Positions 7,780 to 10,524 of a stretch of 10,524 bases of DNA are shown in pieces. Made by a program: the position numbers and the translations under genes. Source of the stretch: Deltaproteobacteria bacterium (GTDB taxonomy: Bacteria > Desulfobacterota > Desulfobacteria > Desulfobacterales > B30-G6); NCBI GenBank assembly GCA_003647375.1, contig QMMS01000144.1, forward strand, positions 1 through 10,524, in the 5' to 3' direction. The first letter of the stretch is position 1. The number at the start of each line of letters is the position of its first letter. The notes below the pieces were generated by a model. That model was not told the origin of the DNA. It worked only from the letters and a program-made list of their open reading frames with translations, and searched no databases.

Positions 7780-7926
7780 TTAGGGCTCTTTTTCCAGGAT
7801 CGCCTTGACCTTTTCCAGCACATCACACCACATGACCGCTGTCTCCCGACCCAGCTTCTCCACCAAGTCCACAAACCTGAGAAGTATGGCTTCTTCGATT
7901 GACGGACGGATAATTCCCGGAATGTG
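7780..7926 (-). pseudogene. Displaced C-terminal end of the kinase-like gene (+1 frame)
   Basis: In the +1 frame relative to the upstream ORF this stretch encodes 48 protein-like residues and a TAA at 7780-7782. The tail begins HIPGIIRPSIEEAILL and ends in a charged amphipathic helix (DVLEKVKAILEKEP). By contrast, the tail in the original frame (7823-7921) is Ser/Gly-rich low-quality sequence. The whole 7780-8764 span is 985 bases, one more than a multiple of three, which fits a single-base insertion near 7918-7930. It could be a real mutation, an assembly error or a programmed event; I see no classic slippery heptamer. Confidence 0.65.
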
Positions 7927-8764
7927 CAGTTACCTGATGGAAGGATGTCTCGAGCTCTCTGACCTCTTTCATGCGCTGTTGGTCGAGAAAAAACCGATAT
8001 AAGGTATCGACGGCATCTCTTGAACGCCCGAGAATTTGTGTCTCTATCTGAAAAAGTGCTTGAATTGATTTGTCAGAAACAGGATATCCTTTATCGTCTA
8101 TAGGAATATGATGGTCCATGGTGAGTCGCGAGATATTGTTGATATCAACGAGCTTGACAATACCCAGGGGTGTTATGATCACGTTGCCCACACCGGCAAG
8201 GTCTGGAATCGCACCTGTTTTCATGATAAGGTTTTTGATACAGTTGACGAATGAGGCCAAGTTTTCAAGAGCGGTATTCAATGCTCCGTCATGGGCGCCC
8301 TTCATGATGCCTTCGATTTTCATTAATGCATTTTCATGCCAAGGGTCGACAGCTTCTCCACGAACATACTCCTGGAGGCCGCACAGCAGAATGCTTTTCT
8401 TACGTCCCCGCGTATAATCTACCATAAATTCCGATGATACAGCATAATGGGATTTTGACAGCCACTGCTGAAGAATCTTGTAATCATCTATTTCTTTCTG
8501 GACAGCACGCCGGGAAGAGAATTTATTCTTGAAAATTCTGAGCATGACAATCGGCTGTGCTACGGGGAACATGCGAATACCATGCTGAACGACGCCGCTG
8601 GTTTCGAGGGCTATGTCTGACAGTTTCAGGACCTGTATCAATCGGGATCGGAGGCCTTCCCTGAAATGGTTGCGGAAAAAAAACCTGGAAGGGTGCTTGA
8701 TGAAATTCAACGCTACGATGTCTTCGTGCGACAGGGTCGGCTTGTTTCGGATGTCGGTTATCAT
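7823..8764 (-). CDS. Protein-kinase-fold-like protein (YrbL/Kdo-kinase-like motifs), C-terminus frameshifted
   Basis: This 313-residue ORF is not assigned to a named family with certainty. The pattern of a kinase-like fold is visible: an N-lobe strand with a basic residue (IVMLRIFKNKF, 72-82) followed by a helix with Glu (KEIDDYKIL, 90-98), a hinge-like segment (CGLQEYVRGE, 128-137), and a catalytic and metal-loop segment from 187 to 207 (PDLAGVGN with D188 and N194, then KLVDINN with D207). Asp-x5-Asn followed by Asp matches the active-site logic of YrbL, WaaP or aminoglycoside-kinase-like proteins. The substrate is unknown. The last 32 residues are out-of-frame sequence (see 7780-7926). The start lies two codons after an in-frame stop and has no good ribosome binding site. 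It lies upstream of the efflux operon and downstream of a phosphatase gene, separated from the latter by 405 bases. Confidence 0.7.
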   Translation of the reverse strand: MITDIRNKPTLSHEDIVALNFIKHPSRFFFRNHFREGLRSRLIQVLKLSDIALETSGVVQHGIRMFPVAQPIVMLRIFKNKFSSRRAVQKEIDDYKILQQWLSKSHYAVSSEFMVDYTRGRKKSILLCGLQEYVRGEAVDPWHENALMKIEGIMKGAHDGALNTALENLASFVNCIKNLIMKTGAIPDLAGVGNVIITPLGIVKLVDINNISRLTMDHHIPIDDKGYPVSDKSIQALFQIETQILGRSRDAVDTLYRFFLDQQRMKEVRELETSFHQVTAHSGNYPSVNRRSHTSQVCGLGGEAGSGDSGHVV

Positions 8765-8780
8765 ATCTTAAAAATATCAG

Positions 8781-9026
8781 CTCAACTTTCTGGGTTCAGC
8801 GAACACGAAATGAATAATCCCCTGGCGCTTTGCGAACTCGCCGCAAGGACTCCTAACATCAGCGCTGGCCACATGGTTAAGCAGGCATGGCTTCAAAGTG
8901 GCCGGGTTTTCATATTGGATTTTCATTGTCGTGCGCTGATGTAAGGATCCCTAAGCGTCTCAAACAGCACAAAACGCCATTGGATCACCCATTTCGCTCT
9001 ATCTATGGTAAAAGCCGAAAGTTGAG
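8781..9026. repeat. Distant 10-bp inverted repeat bounding a 246-bp segment
   Basis: CTCAACTTTC (8781-8790) is matched by GAAAGTTGAG (9017-9026). A little further pairing is possible on both sides. It encloses the 8847-8950 structure, which would fit a nested, non-coding mobile or palindromic element. At this length and spacing chance is not excluded. Confidence 0.3.
8847..8950. repeat. Imperfect inverted repeat of about 18 bp with nested arms
   Basis: The left arm (8847-8865, ending ACATCAGCGC) matches the reverse complement of the right arm (8933-8950, starting GCGCTGATGT) with a few mismatches and one extra base. Nested inside, GGCCAC (8867-8872) pairs with GTGGCC (8898-8903). The unit is 104 bp and lacks an ORF. 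It looks like a MITE or REP-type palindrome; the class is not determinable from one copy. Confidence 0.45.
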
Positions 9027-9066
9027 TTATCAGGTTGTTTAGACTGTTAGGTTGTGCCTTTAGGGA

Positions 9067-9105
9067 TAAGCATTAAGCTCTGAGTCGCTTACAGCTTAAC
9101 GCTTA
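9067..9105. repeat. Hairpin downstream of the phosphatase gene
   Basis: TAAGCATTAAGCT (9067-9079) pairs with AGCTTAACGCTTA (9093-9105), 12 of 13 positions, with a 13-base loop. It lies about 65 bases beyond the phosphatase stop. No T-run follows on the minus strand, so it is not a standard intrinsic terminator but could still protect the RNA end. Confidence 0.45.
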
Positions 9106-9131
9106 AGGATTATCGCTCAATTGCTGTCAGC

Positions 9132-9171
9132 AACCCTCGAACCCTTGGAACCTCGACCCCTTGAACCCTCT
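9132..9171. repeat. Degenerate short tandem tract (AACCCTTG-like, period 7-9)
   Basis: Successive units read AACCCTCG, AACCCTTGG, AACCTCG, ACCCCTTG and AACCCTCT. The tract directly abuts and slightly overlaps the phosphatase stop codon (TAG, 9170-9172). Similar tracts are, as I recall, common in intergenic DNA of Desulfobacterales; this cannot be checked here. Confidence 0.5.
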
Positions 9172-9967
9172 ATTCCAGCATATCCTCTTCAAGTTTATCA
9201 ATCCAAGCCATCTTCACGTTTGCCTTTTGGATGAGGTAGTCTCTGGCAGATCCAAATTTCTTGGTGATGTGTTCTATTACGGCCACGATAGCGGTTCTTG
9301 GGGCCGTCAAGTAACCCATTAACTTTTCAGGGTCAACTCCCACCTTTCGCAGGTTATCTTGAATATTTTCTATCTCCTCCGCATTGTAGATGTTCGACAG
9401 GGCGTGGTCATGAATCACCCACTTTTCAGATACGCCCAAGCTCAAGAGAATCAAGGCTGCACATACCCCGGTACGATCTTTTCCCGCGGTACAATGAAAT
9501 ACAAGGGGGCGGGAAGATTGTTGAGCTAAACACTTAAATAAATGATGCCAAGTATCAGGAAAAGCATCAATTTTTTCAATATAGGCTTTCAGCATGAAGT
9601 CCTGAGTAAACCAGCTGGTGTCGCCTTTCATAATTCTGGTAATAGCCTCGGTTGGCTCCATTGTCGTGTTTACGATGGGAAGGTGCAGGTATTGCAGAGA
9701 TGTATTTTCCGGCAGACGGTTTGGCTGGCGCGCTATTTCTTCTGTTGAACGAAAATCGCAAACAGTCTGGATCCCGAGTTCGTTCAGCACCTGGTGGTCA
9801 TTTTTTGTCAATGATGCCAGGTGCCCGGAGCGAAAAATCTTGCGCCATTTGACCCGGTTGTGCCTGTTGGTTGGATACCCGCCGATATCTCGAAAATTAG
9901 CGGCACCATCGAGCACGATTCTGCGTTCATGATCCTCATTTTCAATATTCAGACTAGGTGTGTTCAT
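9170..9967 (-). CDS. Tyrosine/serine protein phosphatase (Y_phosphatase3 family)
   Basis: This 265-residue dual-specificity-type phosphatase is of the kind found in bacterial PtpB/Siw14-like proteins, which remove phosphate from protein Tyr/Ser or from phosphoinositide-like substrates. The P-loop HCTAGKDRTG (158-167) supplies the catalytic Cys159 and Arg165, with Asp164 and Lys162 as in this family. An N-terminal NFRDIGGY signature (24-31) and VCDFRSTEE (69-77) are also typical. There is no signal peptide or membrane helix, so it is cytoplasmic. The length is normal. The ATG follows the upstream ligase stop by 10 bases with no clear ribosome binding site, so translation is probably coupled to that gene. 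A kinase-fold-like gene lies downstream, but a partnership is speculative. The exact substrate is unknown. Confidence 0.92.
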   Translation of the reverse strand: MNTPSLNIENEDHERRIVLDGAANFRDIGGYPTNRHNRVKWRKIFRSGHLASLTKNDHQVLNELGIQTVCDFRSTEEIARQPNRLPENTSLQYLHLPIVNTTMEPTEAITRIMKGDTSWFTQDFMLKAYIEKIDAFPDTWHHLFKCLAQQSSRPLVFHCTAGKDRTGVCAALILLSLGVSEKWVIHDHALSNIYNAEEIENIQDNLRKVGVDPEKLMGYLTAPRTAIVAVIEHITKKFGSARDYLIQKANVKMAWIDKLEEDMLE

Positions 9968-9977
9968 AGGATTGTTT

Positions 9978-10524
9978 TTACGATATTCGTTTCAGAATTA
10001 TCAATGCATCAACCGCCACGGGTTGTCCCTCGATCAGTTTTATCGGGTTGATATCAATTTCGCCGACAGCGTCATTTTCCAGCCCGATCTTGCCGAGAGT
10101 AATCAAAAGTTCCGCCATGGTTTTACGGTCTACCGACGGCTTTCCCCTGAAGGGTTCCAGAATTTTTTTTCCGCGTATATTGTCCATCATGTCCATGGCA
10201 TCGAAGGTGGTGATGGGCGCCACCCGGATGGACACATCTTCCAGTATTTCTGCCAGGACGCCGCCGAGCCCGAACACCACGCAGGGGCCAAACTGGCTGT
10301 CGCGTTTGAGGCCCGCCATAAGTTCGCGGTTGCCCCTGAGCATCTGTTGAATCAGGACCTCAGTTATCGGGATAGTGCTTTCCGATAGAAGTTCTTTGTA
10401 GGCCAGTCTTACCTGGGACTCATCCTTGAGATCGAGTCGTATTAAATCGAGTTCGGTCTTGTGTTGAAGATTTTCTCCAGAGGCCTTCAGTACGATCGGG
10501 TAGCCGATGGAATTTGCGGCTGAG
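9978..10524 (-). CDS. ADP-forming acetate/acyl-CoA ligase, ATP-grasp part (partial, N-terminus outside window)
   Basis: The open frame runs to the window edge, giving about 181 C-terminal residues. The ATG at 10343 is internal, because the frame continues upstream with family sequence (IGYPIVLKASG, then HKTEL). Conserved ATP-grasp_5 features are visible: ELMAGLKRDSQFGPCVVFGLGG, EILEDVSIRVAPI, and the closing EIDINPIKLIEG with a final AVDA segment. The enzyme interconverts acyl-CoA, ADP and phosphate with free acid, CoA and ATP, giving substrate-level ATP in anaerobes. It may be the beta subunit or the end of a fused alpha-beta protein; the missing part would tell. Oddly, after HKTEL the usual Gly-Gly-Val is replaced by DLI. 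A tyrosine phosphatase gene follows 10 bases downstream. Confidence 0.88.
   Translation of the reverse strand, partial: SAANSIGYPIVLKASGENLQHKTELDLIRLDLKDESQVRLAYKELLSESTIPITEVLIQQMLRGNRELMAGLKRDSQFGPCVVFGLGGVLAEILEDVSIRVAPITTFDAMDMMDNIRGKKILEPFRGKPSVDRKTMAELLITLGKIGLENDAVGEIDINPIKLIEGQPVAVDALIILKRIS

Larger units (their letters stand above)
8765..9169. other. Gene-free gap of 405 bases between phosphatase and kinase-like genes
   Basis: No ORF with protein-like composition is present on either strand. A 92-codon plus-strand ORF that enters from 8666 is antisense to the kinase-like gene for its first third. The region instead holds inverted repeats (8781-9026, 8847-8950, 9067-9105) and a degenerate CCCT-rich tract. 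A promoter for the kinase-like gene and the efflux operon should lie here, but I cannot pick a convincing -35/-10 pair. Confidence 0.6.

Noticed and set aside
8666..8944. Plus-strand ORF of 92 codons running into the intergenic gap
   Set aside because: Its first third is antisense to the kinase-like gene, and the rest crosses the 8847-8950 inverted repeat. It has no ribosome binding site or family resemblance that I recognise.
9978..10343. Treating the ATG at 10343 as the ligase start
   Set aside because: The same frame stays open to the window edge and encodes recognisable ATP-grasp sequence upstream, so the gene is a partial CDS with its start outside the window.
1..10524. CRISPR array, tRNA, rRNA or transposase gene
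   Set aside because: No regularly spaced direct repeats, no tRNA cloverleaf and no transposase-like protein were seen on either strand.

Overview
All well-supported genes in this window lie on the minus strand, so the reading order runs from high to low coordinates. Gene content suggests an anaerobic deltaproteobacterium of the Desulfobacterota, probably Desulfobacterales-like. The pointers are an ADP-forming acyl-CoA synthetase ATP-grasp domain, a DUF6765-type protein, a three-gene RND efflux operon, and AT-rich intergenic DNA full of degenerate short repeats. This placement is inference; no rRNA or other marker gene is present.

Layout from right to left. Positions 10524-9978 hold the C-terminal part of an ADP-forming acetate--CoA ligase family ATP-grasp protein, cut by the window edge. 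Ten bases later comes a Tyr/Ser phosphatase with a C-x5-R active site (9967-9170). Positions 9169-8765 form a gene-free gap with several inverted repeats and a degenerate CCCTTGAACC-type tract. Positions 8764-7780 encode a kinase-fold-like protein whose C-terminus is displaced by a +1 frameshift near 7920. Next is the tripartite efflux operon: periplasmic adaptor (7564-6224), RND inner-membrane permease (6012-2803) and TolC-like outer-membrane channel (2806-1364, overlapping the permease by 4 bases). It ends with a DUF6765-type protein (1345-251) only 18 bases after the channel gene. The left 250 bases are non-coding and contain a hairpin and a 159-bp MITE-like element with 16-bp terminal inverted repeats.

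Adaptor, permease and channel together should form a complete RND exporter spanning both membranes; its substrate cannot be told from sequence. The adaptor gene is bracketed by two copies (about 85% identical) of an intergenic element in the same orientation. Each copy begins at or just after the stop codon of one gene and ends, just upstream of the next gene, in a hairpin followed by TTTT in the direction of transcription. I regard this repeat pair as the most interesting non-coding structure here. The frameshift in the kinase-like gene is the clearest protein-level anomaly. I see no CRISPR array, tRNA, rRNA, transposase gene or defence island, and no convincing evidence of a wholly new system.
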